Of a stretch of 64,000 nt of DNA, positions 35,877 through 45,479 are shown piece after piece (position 1 is the first letter of the stretch; every line of letters starts with the position of its first letter). The DNA lies in contig NZ_FOCL01000009.1 of assembly GCF_900110105.1 (NCBI RefSeq), positions 62,001-126,000 on the forward strand, given 5' to 3'. The position numbers were made by a program, and so were the translations under genes. Under the pieces are notes generated by a model that was given only the letters and a program-made list of their open reading frames with translations, had not been told where the DNA came from and did not search any database. The stretch comes from Mucilaginibacter gossypiicola. GTDB taxonomy: Bacteria > Bacteroidota > Bacteroidia > Sphingobacteriales > Sphingobacteriaceae.

Positions 35877-37115
35877 ATGAATGTGTTTCGCTCTTTAAAG
35901 TACCGTAATTTTAAACTGTTTTTTTACGGTCAGTCAATCTCCCTCATTGGCACATGGATGCAAAAAACGGCAGTGAGCTGGCTGGTTTATCGCCTTACAG
36001 GTTCAGCCCTTTTACTGGGAATAGTAAGTTTTGTGAGCCTGATCCCATCGCTTATATTAGCTCCTTACGCAGGCAGTATTGTTGACAGGCATAACCGTTA
36101 CCGCATTTTGGTTATTACCCAGGTGGTATCCATGCTGCAGGCTGGGGCATTTGCTTTCATGATCTTTTTCAAGATCTATAATATACCAGCTATTATTGGG
36201 TTAAGCCTGCTGCAGGGTATTGTAAACGCCTTTGATGTTACCTGCCGCCAATCGTTAATGGTGGATATGGTTGACGACAAAGCAGATCTGCCTAATGCCA
36301 TTGCCCTAAACTCAACCATGACCAACCTCGCACGTATTGCGGGCCCGGCCATCGCAGGTATCGTATTGAGCGCTTTCGGCGAGGATGTTTGTTTCTTCGG
36401 TAATTTTCTGAGCTATATCCCCGTACTCACCTGTTTATTTATGATGAAGCTGAATACCATAGTACCGGTACGTTCAAAAAAAAGCATCTGGACAGAGTTG
36501 CAGGAAGGCTTCAGATATGTATCAGGCGACAGCGACCTGAGCAGCATGATCCTGATGCTTACAGCAAGCAGCCTGTTTGTGATACCATTTAATACACTGA
36601 TGCCGATATTCGCCAAAGACCTTTTTAATGGCGATGCCAAAACTTTCAGCTGGTTTGAGAGCGCAGCTGGTTTAGGTTCGGTGATCAGCGCGGTGTACCT
36701 GGCAAACTTAAAGAGTAATAAAAACCTGGTAAAGATCATGTCGATAGCAAGCCTCATCTTCGGTACAAGTGTGCTGATGGTGGCTTATGCAGGGAAACTA
36801 CCGTTTGCCTTGGTATTCATGGTATTTACCGGGGTTGGTATGATGGCGCAAACATCAGCCATTAACACCTACATCCAAACACACGCTATCCCGGCTATGC
36901 GGGCAAGGGCTATCAGCTATTATGTTATGGCTTACCAGGGCATGATTCCGGTAGGCAGTTTGATGGCCGGCTGGCTGGCCAACGAGCTCGGTCCGCGTAG
37001 GGCTGTTTGTATTGAGGGAATCATTGGCGTATTAGCTACCGCATTGTTCGTATTGTATAAAAGAAGACAAGCTGCCGGTGAAAGTGTAGAAGGAAAAGCA
37101 GCGTTGGCCAAATAA
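35877..37115 (+). CDS. major facilitator superfamily transporter (EntS/MFS_3-like)
   Basis: A 412-aa inner-membrane exporter with 12 predicted helices and a cytoplasmic loop after helix 6 (around 195-215). Signature FYGQSISLIGTWMQ near the N-terminus and GSIVDRHNRYR between helices 2 and 3 are typical of the EntS-like branch, which exports siderophores, drugs or other small molecules. It is divergent from the LysR regulator, its probable controller. A hairpin terminator follows. Confidence 0.88.
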   Translation: MNVFRSLKYRNFKLFFYGQSISLIGTWMQKTAVSWLVYRLTGSALLLGIVSFVSLIPSLILAPYAGSIVDRHNRYRILVITQVVSMLQAGAFAFMIFFKIYNIPAIIGLSLLQGIVNAFDVTCRQSLMVDMVDDKADLPNAIALNSTMTNLARIAGPAIAGIVLSAFGEDVCFFGNFLSYIPVLTCLFMMKLNTIVPVRSKKSIWTELQEGFRYVSGDSDLSSMILMLTASSLFVIPFNTLMPIFAKDLFNGDAKTFSWFESAAGLGSVISAVYLANLKSNKNLVKIMSIASLIFGTSVLMVAYAGKLPFALVFMVFTGVGMMAQTSAINTYIQTHAIPAMRARAISYYVMAYQGMIPVGSLMAGWLANELGPRRAVCIEGIIGVLATALFVLYKRRQAAGESVEGKAALAK

Positions 37116-37488
37116 ATTTATTTCATCTACCTGTTTAAATTTCAAATGCAAAAGCCTTTTCAGTTTTGAAAGGGCTTTGTTATGAAAGCGTTATTGGTTC
37201 AACGCCATATTAGCCCCGCAGCAGCATGATTTAACGCTTGCCCAAATTCATCAGTAGGCCGCAATTGTTTATGCTGATTTAGTTTAACCGATAAATTATG
37301 GCATTTTCTTAATAGCGTGCGGTAAAGCAGGTTTACAATTTGGACGTTCTACCAGAGAGCCCATTACTTCTTTTGAATGCAATGTGATTTTTATCAACCA
37401 TAAAAATTAAACAGCATCATTTTGCCTATAGCGAAAGTTTGCCAAATCATAATTGGTTTTATATATTTATACCAGCCTTATCCAAATT
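37116..37488. other. gene-free intergenic region with terminator
   Basis: Apart from the hairpin at 37151-37178 I see no gene here. A minus-strand frame from about 37345 to 37194 stays open for some 49 codons but has no start codon and no family I can recognise. The right end should hold the promoter for the large secreted-protein gene; no clear TAnnTTTG box is visible. Confidence 0.5.
37151..37178 (+). terminator. hairpin after the MFS gene
   Basis: AAAGCCTTTTCA pairs with TTGAAAGGGCTTT around a short loop. The T-run is short, so termination is likely but not certain. The stem is related to the terminator at 41995. Confidence 0.6.
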
Positions 37489-40400
37489 ATGAGTAAACTT
37501 TACGTATCATTTTGTCTGCTTTTCCTTTTAGCATTCCCTATATTTTTATCTGCACAATCTTGGAAACCCTTTGGTGCGGATGAAACTGTTGGCCCTGGCC
37601 CGGGTTTCGCGGCTTCTAACACTATTGCTATTTCGCCAGATGGCACTCCTTATATTGCTTTTACCGATAATGCCAACGAAAACACCATTACCATAAAAAA
37701 ATTTGACGGCAAAAAATGGGTACAAGTGGGTATTAGTATTAATGATGGTTATTATTCCTCGGGGCCTGCACTTGCATTCGGAACTGATGGTGCTCCGTAT
37801 ATTGCTTATATGCCCAGTATTGCTGATAAAAATTATGTTACGGTTGCCATCCGGAAACTTGTAGGCGACAACTGGGTAAAAGTTGGTTACCCCATTGGCA
37901 CGGGCATATATCCCAGCCTTGCCGTTGGTCCGGACAATACGCTATACTCAGGGTTTTCCACAGCTTATGGCGGCGGCTTAGCTGTTAGGAAGTTTACCAA
38001 CGCCTGGGAAAATGCAGGTGATCTGGATGATGTGTCAGGGTCGCCGCTGGTAAGCAATAAGATCGCCATTACTGCAGATGGCACTCTGTACGCGGCCTAC
38101 GCGGCTATAAAAAATAAGAATAGAGTATCAGTAAAAAAATTGGTAAACGGCAAATGGCAGCTTGTTGGCGAGAATGGGTTTAGCAACACAGGGGCTACTA
38201 ATGTTACCATGGCGCTAACTGCCGATGGCACGCCTTACGTAGCTTACCAGGATTCAACTGTAGGAAGCGCCGCAGTGGTGCAGCAGTTTAAAAACGGGGC
38301 GTGGACAGTGGTTAGTACAACGGGGCTTTCAAAAGGTGCTGCCAATTATATTAATATGGCCATGGCACCGGATGGTACGCCATACATCACTTTTTGCGAT
38401 GCGGGCGACAAAGATAAACCGGTAGTGAAAAAATTGAGCGGAGGCAACTGGACAAGTGTTGGCCCTACTTACCTGCCGGAATATAAGGCGACTTACACCA
38501 GTATCGCCATTTCCAAAAACGGCATACCCTATCTCACATACTCTGATTATAATATGGGATCAAAGCCATTGGTGAAAATTTTCACCAATGGCCAGTGGAC
38601 AAACGTTGGGGCAAATAGTCTATCCATCGGGGCATCAAGCAACGTAATTTTGAAAGTGACCAAAACAGGTTTGCCTTACGTAGCCTTTAATGATGCATTT
38701 AACAACGGCAAAGCATCGGTTAAACAATATGTGTCAGGAAGCTGGCAATATACGGGCACGCCAACCATATCACAGTCAGGCATTTTTTCAGCAAATCTGG
38801 ATATGGATATTGGGCCGGACGGGACACCATATGTGATTTACCGCGATTCGAGCCAATCCTCATGCGTGGTTAAAAAATATAATGGCACAGGCTGGATAAA
38901 TTTAGGAAGCAATATTGCCCCATATGGTGGTAATAATTTTAAAATAACTGTTGCACCCAACGGTACACCTTATATAGCTTATGCTGATAATCAATATGGA
39001 GACTTAATATCGGTGCAAAAATTCAGCAACGGGAGCTGGGTTTATGTAGGCAAGGCCGCATTTTCTGCAAATAATGTAGCTAACGTTAATATCGCCATTG
39101 ATAAAAATAATGTACCCTATGTTGCTTATTTGGATGTTTTATCTAACAGGCCCAATGCCAAACGCTTTAACGGAACCACCTGGGTAACGGTCGGAACGGA
39201 AAACTTTATCCAGGATGCTGTGCGGGATATTAACCTTTTGATAGGCCCGGACGGCACTCCTTACATGGCATTTTATGATATCACAACCGAAGAAATTATC
39301 GTTAATACATTTACTAATAATAGCTGGCAGCCTTTTGGCGGCCCTACCGGATCGTACAAGCAGTCAAACGCGCCCAAAATGTTATTTAACCCGAGCGGGC
39401 AAATGTACCTTGCTTTTTTACAGTATAATTCATTAAACAGCTATACCGATGGACAACTGCTTAAATTAAGCCAGGGCGCATGGTCTGATGCCGGCAGCGC
39501 CGGGATGATACCATATTCAGGCACCGATCATTCTATAGCTTTCGCCCCCAACGGCGATCCGGTGTATGCCTATATAAATGGCCTCATCTACGTACGCACT
39601 AAAACCGTCGACAACATGTTAGCCCCCCCGGTAGTTAACACAATTTTACCCAGCCTGGGCAGTATTGGCACAATAATAACTATTACCGGTTATAACTTTA
39701 GCAACGCCTCATCGGTGAAAATCGGCACCAGCAATGCGGCGTCGTTTACTGTAGTTTCGCCAACAATCATTACAGCTACAGTAGGTATGGGCGCCACCGG
39801 TCCGGTCACTATAACCACACCAAACGGTACAGTCGCTTTTAACCAGTTTACATACACAGCACCGCAACCGGTTATCAAGTCTTTTTCTCCTTTTTTTGGC
39901 GATGTTAATTCAATAATAACAATCAAAGGCGAAAACTTTAACCCAACCGCTGCCAACAATTTAGTTTACATTGGCGCTGTAGCAGCCACGGTTATCACAG
40001 CAACTAATAACACCCTAACCGTAAAAGTGCCCGAAGGTGCAACTGCCGGGCCACTTACCGTAACCGTGAACCAATTAACCGCATATGCCCCGGGAGTTTT
40101 TAATGTCACTTTTAAATCACAAAACACCTTTACCCCAGCTACATTCGCTGTTAAACAGGATGTCGGTAACGTAAACCAGGCATCATGGGTAAGCGTGAAA
40201 GATATGGATACCGATGGCAAGCCCGATGTTATAATCAACGGTGGGGGCACATCGGTTTTAAGCAATATCAGTACAAGAAATACACTGTTTTTCAAAAACA
40301 ACTTTAACGAAAACCGGGGCGGTGAATACATAACCACCGGCGATTTGGATGGGGATGGCAGAGCCGATTTGGTGACTGCAAACGGAGTATCCGTCCAAAC

Positions 40401-41952
40401 CTATAAAAACAATAGTACACCAGGTAATACCTCGTTCCTAACCTATGGACAAGTTATACAACCGGCCGACTATGCGCGTGGTGCTTTAGTGGGAGACATT
40501 GATGGCGACGGCCGGCCCGATCTTGTATCTTTCGGCGGTATTGGTGTTGCCATGGGCGTGTTCCGGAACGGCGGTACAGAAAAGGACTATACTTTTTTTG
40601 AAGATCAAGTTACAGTTACCAATGAAAGTTTTTTGTTTGATGCTAATTTATCAGATATTGACGGTGACGGTAAGCCTGATTTGGTAGTTATATTGCCAGA
40701 CTTTTTAAATTTGGAAGCTTACGGCTATATAACAGTTTTCAAAAATACCAGCACTATTGGCAGGATCTCTTTCGTTCCTGTGGTATTCCCAACCAGATTA
40801 TATACGGGCAAAAGACCGGGCAACATTGCTGTAGCTGATATTGACAATGATGGCAAGCCTGAAATTATTGTGCCCAATACCAAATCAAATACCGTTTCGG
40901 TTTTTAAAAACACCAGCACTAAAAATCAAATCAACATTGTTAAAGGCGTTGAATTTGCAGCAGGCACAGGCCCTGCTTCAATCGCCGTTGCAGATTTGGA
41001 CGGCGATAGTTTGCCCGATCTTGCAGTTGCGAATCTCAGCAGTATATCTGTATTAAAAAATACAAGCACAGCAAACGGAATTAACTTTGCGGCTAATGTT
41101 GACTATAAAACCAATTACCAGCCAAGCAATATTGCGGCCGCCGACCTTGACGGCGATCAGGCTCCTGAATTAATTGTTTCAAATTATCTTGGCAACAATG
41201 CCACAATATTTAAAAATAACATTATCCAGTTTAACTTACCCACCAATAACTTTATCATATCTATCGTAAGCGCTACCTGTAAGGGCAGCGCTAATGGAGC
41301 AATTAATATCGGCGCGGCTCAAGCCTTCGGTTACACCGCTACGCTTACCGGAAACAGTTTAAACAAAACACTGCCATTTACTACCACCGGAACATTTAAT
41401 AATCTGCCCGCCGGCACCTATAATTTGTGCATTACCATGGCCGAGCAAAGTGGTTATAAGCAATGTTACGACGTAGTGATTTCGGAGCCCAAAGATCTGG
41501 CGGTGTATTCGACTGTGAACACAGAAGACAAAACAGTAAACCTGGCACTAACAGGTGGAACGATATATAATATCAACCTCAATGGTATTAACTATACCAC
41601 TACTAATAGCAATATCAACCTGCCGCTTAACGCGGGCAACAATAAACTCGGTGTAACTACCGATAAAGAATGCCAGGGCATAATACAAAAAATAATAAAC
41701 CTGTCGGGCGTTATCAGTCCATATCCGGTACCGTTCCAAAATACGCTAAATGTAAATATTGGCCTTACCCCGGTAAACACCATATCTGTACAAATATATG
41801 CCGTAAGCGACGGCCGCCCGGTGTACAACAAACAATTCAACAACCAGGCCGGGGTATTACAACTGGATGTTACAGGTTTTAAAACCGGGGTTTATTCCCT
41901 GCATCTAAGGTTGGATGGTAACGAAAATATTTTTAAAGTAATTAAGCAATAA
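37489..41952 (+). CDS. large secreted repeat protein with IPT/TIG, FG-GAP repeats and T9SS-type C-terminal domain
   Basis: About 1487 aa from ATG 37489, which begins MSKLYVSFCLLFLLAF and a signal peptide ending near LSAQS; an in-frame ATG 36 bases upstream would precede the signal peptide awkwardly. Residues about 20-700 are roughly 13 copies of a 45-50-residue repeat of the type IAISPDGTPYIAF...VKKF.NG.W. Two IPT/TIG domains (about 710-870) follow, then FG-GAP/VCBS repeats (about 880-1250) with DLDGDG.PDL metal-binding loops. The last about 80 residues (YPVPFQNTLNVNI to the terminal FKVIKQ) match a type A sorting domain of type IX secretion. It is therefore probably exported through the outer membrane and anchored or released. 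The ligand is unknown. Confidence 0.85.
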   Translation: MSKLYVSFCLLFLLAFPIFLSAQSWKPFGADETVGPGPGFAASNTIAISPDGTPYIAFTDNANENTITIKKFDGKKWVQVGISINDGYYSSGPALAFGTDGAPYIAYMPSIADKNYVTVAIRKLVGDNWVKVGYPIGTGIYPSLAVGPDNTLYSGFSTAYGGGLAVRKFTNAWENAGDLDDVSGSPLVSNKIAITADGTLYAAYAAIKNKNRVSVKKLVNGKWQLVGENGFSNTGATNVTMALTADGTPYVAYQDSTVGSAAVVQQFKNGAWTVVSTTGLSKGAANYINMAMAPDGTPYITFCDAGDKDKPVVKKLSGGNWTSVGPTYLPEYKATYTSIAISKNGIPYLTYSDYNMGSKPLVKIFTNGQWTNVGANSLSIGASSNVILKVTKTGLPYVAFNDAFNNGKASVKQYVSGSWQYTGTPTISQSGIFSANLDMDIGPDGTPYVIYRDSSQSSCVVKKYNGTGWINLGSNIAPYGGNNFKITVAPNGTPYIAYADNQYGDLISVQKFSNGSWVYVGKAAFSANNVANVNIAIDKNNVPYVAYLDVLSNRPNAKRFNGTTWVTVGTENFIQDAVRDINLLIGPDGTPYMAFYDITTEEIIVNTFTNNSWQPFGGPTGSYKQSNAPKMLFNPSGQMYLAFLQYNSLNSYTDGQLLKLSQGAWSDAGSAGMIPYSGTDHSIAFAPNGDPVYAYINGLIYVRTKTVDNMLAPPVVNTILPSLGSIGTIITITGYNFSNASSVKIGTSNAASFTVVSPTIITATVGMGATGPVTITTPNGTVAFNQFTYTAPQPVIKSFSPFFGDVNSIITIKGENFNPTAANNLVYIGAVAATVITATNNTLTVKVPEGATAGPLTVTVNQLTAYAPGVFNVTFKSQNTFTPATFAVKQDVGNVNQASWVSVKDMDTDGKPDVIINGGGTSVLSNISTRNTLFFKNNFNENRGGEYITTGDLDGDGRADLVTANGVSVQTYKNNSTPGNTSFLTYGQVIQPADYARGALVGDIDGDGRPDLVSFGGIGVAMGVFRNGGTEKDYTFFEDQVTVTNESFLFDANLSDIDGDGKPDLVVILPDFLNLEAYGYITVFKNTSTIGRISFVPVVFPTRLYTGKRPGNIAVADIDNDGKPEIIVPNTKSNTVSVFKNTSTKNQINIVKGVEFAAGTGPASIAVADLDGDSLPDLAVANLSSISVLKNTSTANGINFAANVDYKTNYQPSNIAAADLDGDQAPELIVSNYLGNNATIFKNNIIQFNLPTNNFIISIVSATCKGSANGAINIGAAQAFGYTATLTGNSLNKTLPFTTTGTFNNLPAGTYNLCITMAEQSGYKQCYDVVISEPKDLAVYSTVNTEDKTVNLALTGGTIYNINLNGINYTTTNSNINLPLNAGNNKLGVTTDKECQGIIQKIINLSGVISPYPVPFQNTLNVNIGLTPVNTISVQIYAVSDGRPVYNKQFNNQAGVLQLDVTGFKTGVYSLHLRLDGNENIFKVIKQ

Positions 41953-41990
41953 GTTAGGATTATTGCAACTCTACAATATTGCGCATCCAC

Positions 41991-42019
41991 AAAAAAGCCC
42001 TCTCAAAACTGAAAGGGCT
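41991..42019 (-). terminator. intrinsic terminator for the 2OG oxygenase gene
   Basis: On the minus strand AGCCCTTTCAG pairs with CTGAGAGGGCT-like bases and runs into six T residues. It lies just past the stop of the oxygenase gene and can also back-stop the large secreted-protein gene on the plus strand. Confidence 0.75.
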
Positions 42020-42030
42020 CCATAATGCTT

Positions 42031-42993
42031 TTACATCTTCAAACCAATCTCTCTCAAGCGCTCATCCAAATACTCGCCTGCAGTAATATCGGTATATAGC
42101 TTAGGATGCTGTTCATCAATACATGAATCCAGGCTGGTTAAATCCATGCCCGATTTGGGATGAAGGAAAAACGGCACCGAAAAACGGGAAAACTTCATCA
42201 ACTCGCGGGGCGGGTTCACCACGCGATGTGTGGTTGATTTCAGTTTATTATTCGTTAAACGTTGCAGCATATCGCCAACGTTAACCACCAGGTCTTCGCC
42301 GTATGCCTTAACCGGGAACCATGTGTTATCGCGGGTTAGCAGTTCGAGTCCATCGGCACTGGCACCTATTAATAAGGTGATCAGGTTGATATCTTCGTGG
42401 GCACCGGCGCGTACAGCATCATCAGGCACCGAATCAGGATCGGTTATAGGGAAATAATGCAGGGTGCGGAGTATCGAATTACCGTTATGAACTTTATCGT
42501 CAAAGTAGTTTTCGGGCAGTTCGAGATAAACGGCAATTGCACGGAGCAAATGTTTACCGGCGGCTTCAAGTTTTTTGTAAACCTCGATGGTAGTTGGGTT
42601 AAATTCGGGTAGCTCGTTAACAGTTACATTATCCGGATACTGTGCTTTTAGTACATCATCATCCGTTACGGTTTGGCCTATCTGCCAAAACTCCTTCAGG
42701 TCGGGGGTTTTAAAGCCTTTGGCCGTCTCTTTGCCCTTCCCTGTGTATCCCCGCTGGCCTGCTAATCCAGGAATTTCATATTGCTGTTTTACTGCATCCG
42801 GCTCGGCAAACAACGCCTTTACCTGATCGTAAAGCTTATCTATCAACTCTTTACTTAAACCGTGGTTAGTTATAGTAACAAAGCCGGTTTCGTTAAAAGC
42901 CTTGCCAATATCATTTGAAAATTGTTTGCGTTCTTCGGCTGTGCCGTTTATATAGGTATTTAGATCCAGACGTGGAATAGTTACTGTGCTCAT
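42031..42993 (-). CDS. isopenicillin N synthase-like Fe(II)/2-oxoglutarate oxygenase
   Basis: A 320-aa cytoplasmic non-heme iron enzyme. An N-terminal DIOX_N region (about 5-105) has the GFVTITNHG motif; the jelly-roll core carries the iron ligands His199-x-Asp201 (AGAHEDINL) and His256 (STTHRVVN), and Arg270-x-Ser272 (RFS) for the 2-oxoglutarate carboxylate. The full facial triad is intact. Family members hydroxylate or desaturate many small molecules; nothing nearby reveals the substrate. It is monocistronic. Confidence 0.88.
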   Translation of the reverse strand: MSTVTIPRLDLNTYINGTAEERKQFSNDIGKAFNETGFVTITNHGLSKELIDKLYDQVKALFAEPDAVKQQYEIPGLAGQRGYTGKGKETAKGFKTPDLKEFWQIGQTVTDDDVLKAQYPDNVTVNELPEFNPTTIEVYKKLEAAGKHLLRAIAVYLELPENYFDDKVHNGNSILRTLHYFPITDPDSVPDDAVRAGAHEDINLITLLIGASADGLELLTRDNTWFPVKAYGEDLVVNVGDMLQRLTNNKLKSTTHRVVNPPRELMKFSRFSVPFFLHPKSGMDLTSLDSCIDEQHPKLYTDITAGEYLDERLREIGLKM

Positions 42994-43197
42994 AGTTGTA
43001 GTTTATAAAACAGGTAGCAAAATTATTTAATTTTTAAGCGTAGTACACAAGATAGCAATAAAATTTTATCCCCATAATTACGCTGACTGAGTTTGTTTTA
43101 ACGTGTTAAAACAATTTTTGCTTTAAACGTTTTATACTTCTGCCTGTCATATATTTAGCAACAACAATATAACAGGCTTTTTTTAAACACTATTATT

Positions 43198-44874
43198 ATG
43201 AAATTCATCAATAAAATATGCGGTATCAGCTTAATAGCATTTTTGATAATGCTTGCCGCGCCAAACATAAGCAAAGCCCAGGAAGGAGGCTACGTATCCG
43301 ATCAGGAGTTTTACGACGAACTTGATCCTTACGGCACCTGGGTTAGCGACCCGCAATATGGAAACGTTTGGGTACCCGATGCCGGTGACGATTTTAGGCC
43401 CTATGCCACCCGCGGCCACTGGGTAGTAACCGATTATGGTAATACCTGGGTATCTGATTATGAATGGGGCTGGGCACCTTTCCACTACGGCAGGTGGCGT
43501 TATGATAATTATTATGGATGGGAATGGATCCCGGGCCATGAATGGGCACCGGCATGGGTAAGCTGGAGGCATGGTGGCGGCTATTATGGCTGGGCTCCTC
43601 TGCAACCAGGTATCAGCATCAGTATATCTTTTGGTAACAGCTATAATGTGCCCGATAATTACTGGGTTTGCGCACCACAAGCTTATATTAACAGGCCAAA
43701 CATTTACAACTATTATGTGCCACGTACCCGCGTGGTAAACATTATCCATCAAACAACCATTATTAACAACACCTATGTTAATAATAATCGCACTTATGTA
43801 ACCGGCCCAAGAATTAACGAGATCAGGCAGGTTACCAATAACCGCAACGTGCGTGTTTACAATATCACCAATGTTAACCGGCCAAACGGCGGCGGCAGGG
43901 TGGTAAACAATACCGTGAATATTTATCGCCCCGAAATAAGGAAAGCACCGGATGCAAGGCCTGCAAGGGTAGTAAACGCTGCGGCTTACAGGCAACAAAA
44001 CCCTAATAACGGCATAGCTAACAGGCAAGCTGGCAACGCAACTATCAACCGCAATAATGCAGCCCGCTTAAGGGAAGTTGCCCGTAATGAAAAGCCCGAT
44101 AATAAAATAGTGCAGGTTAATCATGCAAGCCCGGCAGCCCGCCCTAACCAGGCAAACGGGGCACGTCAAAACCAACCAAACGCAAGGCCGGGAGATAACC
44201 AGGCGCAGCGTCAGCAACAGGCACAACAACGCCAACAGCAGCAACAAGCCCAAAGGCAACAGCAGGCAGATCAAAGACAAAATGATCAAAACCAGCGCCA
44301 ACAGCAACAGCAGGCACAGCGTCAGCAGCAATTGCAGCAACGTCAGCAAGAGCAGCAGGTAAAAAGCCAGCAGCAAAACCGGTCTCAAGCCCAACAAGAG
44401 CAGCAAGCACAACGTCAGCAACAGGCTCAACAACGCCAGCAACAACAGGAGCAAAGACAACAGCAATTGCAGCAACGCCAACAACAACAACAAGCTCAAA
44501 GGCAACAGCAGGAGCAGCAACGTCAGCAACAACAGCAGGCTCAAAGGCAACAACAGGAACAACAACGCCAGCAGCAACAGCAACAACAGCAGGCCCAAAG
44601 GCAGCAGCAACAACAGGCCCAAAGGCAGCAGCAGGAACAACAACGACAGCAACAACAGCAAGCTCAAAGGCAACAACAGGAACAACAACGCCAGCAACAA
44701 CAGCAAGCTCAAAGGCAGCAGCAGGAACAACAACGCCAGCAGCAACAGCAACAACAGCAGGCTCAAAGACAGCAACAACAAGCGCAGCGTCAGCAACAGC
44801 AACAAGCCCAAAGGCAGCAGCAGGAACAACAACGCCAGCAGCAGCAAAGGGAAAGACGCCCTGAAAACAGGTAA
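43198..44874 (+). CDS. secreted DUF6600-like protein with long Gln/Arg-rich tail
   Basis: A 558-aa exported protein with signal peptide ending near SKAQE (residue 28). Residues about 35-150 are Tyr/Trp/Gly-rich with repeated YGTWVSDPQYG, GHWVVTDYG, GWAPFHYGRW and GWAPLQPG motifs, the layout of DUF6600. Residues about 180-330 are Asn/Arg/Val-rich, and residues about 330-555 are almost wholly Q, R, A and E in variants of QAQRQQQEQQ. The repeat codons alternate CAG and CAA, so the tract is not a simple trinucleotide run. The tail is strongly basic and probably unstructured or coiled; a cell-envelope or nucleic-acid/polyanion-binding role is a guess. Confidence 0.8.
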   Translation: MKFINKICGISLIAFLIMLAAPNISKAQEGGYVSDQEFYDELDPYGTWVSDPQYGNVWVPDAGDDFRPYATRGHWVVTDYGNTWVSDYEWGWAPFHYGRWRYDNYYGWEWIPGHEWAPAWVSWRHGGGYYGWAPLQPGISISISFGNSYNVPDNYWVCAPQAYINRPNIYNYYVPRTRVVNIIHQTTIINNTYVNNNRTYVTGPRINEIRQVTNNRNVRVYNITNVNRPNGGGRVVNNTVNIYRPEIRKAPDARPARVVNAAAYRQQNPNNGIANRQAGNATINRNNAARLREVARNEKPDNKIVQVNHASPAARPNQANGARQNQPNARPGDNQAQRQQQAQQRQQQQQAQRQQQADQRQNDQNQRQQQQQAQRQQQLQQRQQEQQVKSQQQNRSQAQQEQQAQRQQQAQQRQQQQEQRQQQLQQRQQQQQAQRQQQEQQRQQQQQAQRQQQEQQRQQQQQQQQAQRQQQQQAQRQQQEQQRQQQQQAQRQQQEQQRQQQQQAQRQQQEQQRQQQQQQQQAQRQQQQAQRQQQQQAQRQQQEQQRQQQQRERRPENR

Positions 44875-44896
44875 ATAAATTATAACCGCTACAATA

Positions 44897-44933
44897 AACA
44901 GCACGTATAAAGCATTATATACGTGCTGTTTTT
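44897..44933 (+). terminator. intrinsic terminator after the Q/R-rich gene
   Basis: AACAGCACGTATA and its complement form a perfect 13-bp stem with a short loop, followed by a T-run. It lies between the Q/R-rich gene and the thioredoxin gene. Confidence 0.85.
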
Positions 44934-44956
44934 ATTTATAAACGTTACTATTAATA

Positions 44957-45403
44957 ATGAAGAAACTCCTGCATATCAATTATTTTATCATTGCACTCAT
45001 TCTTGTACTCAGCTCTACGGTAAAGGCACAGGATAACGTAAGTAAGTCATCAACCCAGATCAATTTTATTGAAAACTCCTGGACCGAAGCCTTAAAACAA
45101 GCTGCTCGCCAAAACAAATACATTTTTGTAGATGCCTATGCCAGTTGGTGTGGTCCCTGCAAAATGCTTAAGGCTACCACATTCAAAAACAACAAAGTAG
45201 CCGACTTTTATAACGACAACTTTGTAAATGTAGCCATTGATATGGAAAAAGGACAAGGGCCGGCCCTTGCTGCCCAGTGGGGGTTGCAGGCCTACCCTAC
45301 CATGATCATATTTACCAGCAAAGGCAAACCTGTTTCAGGAACTGTGGGCTATATCAAAGCAAACGACCTCATAAAATTTGGCCAGCAGGCATTGAACAAA
45401 TAG
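44957..45403 (+). CDS. exported thioredoxin-family protein
   Basis: A 148-aa periplasmic thioredoxin-fold protein with an N-terminal signal peptide or anchor (about 1-24, ending VKAQ). The active site is Cys65-Gly-Pro-Cys68 in SWCGPCKMLK and the cis-Pro loop is AYPTMIIF. It most resembles the thioredoxin_7/DUF255-like secreted group. A terminator follows at once, so it is probably transcribed alone. Confidence 0.88.
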   Translation: MKKLLHINYFIIALILVLSSTVKAQDNVSKSSTQINFIENSWTEALKQAARQNKYIFVDAYASWCGPCKMLKATTFKNNKVADFYNDNFVNVAIDMEKGQGPALAAQWGLQAYPTMIIFTSKGKPVSGTVGYIKANDLIKFGQQALNK

Positions 45404-45428
45404 TTCAGTCTTCAGGTATAAAAAAAAA

Positions 45429-45458
45429 GACCGGCGCTATAAGCAACCGGTCTTTTTT
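45429..45458. terminator. bidirectional terminator between thioredoxin and ferritin-like genes
   Basis: GACCGG and CCGGTC enclose a 12-nt loop; an A-run precedes and a seven-base T-run follows. The two genes converge here. Confidence 0.85.
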
Positions 45459-45479
45459 TAACTCAATTAACAACTTTAT

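Noticed and set aside
37194..37345. Minus-strand degenerate frame of about 49 codons after the MFS gene
   Set aside because: No start codon and no recognised family; could be a gene remnant but the evidence is too weak to call.
43231..44028. A 265-codon minus-strand frame
   Set aside because: Antisense of the DUF6600-like coding region, with a Tyr/Ile/Pro bias that comes from the sense strand codons.
44068..44904. A long Leu-rich minus-strand frame of 278 codons
   Set aside because: It is the exact antisense of the CAG/CAA repeat tail; Leu runs come from CTG/TTG complements. No start context or family.
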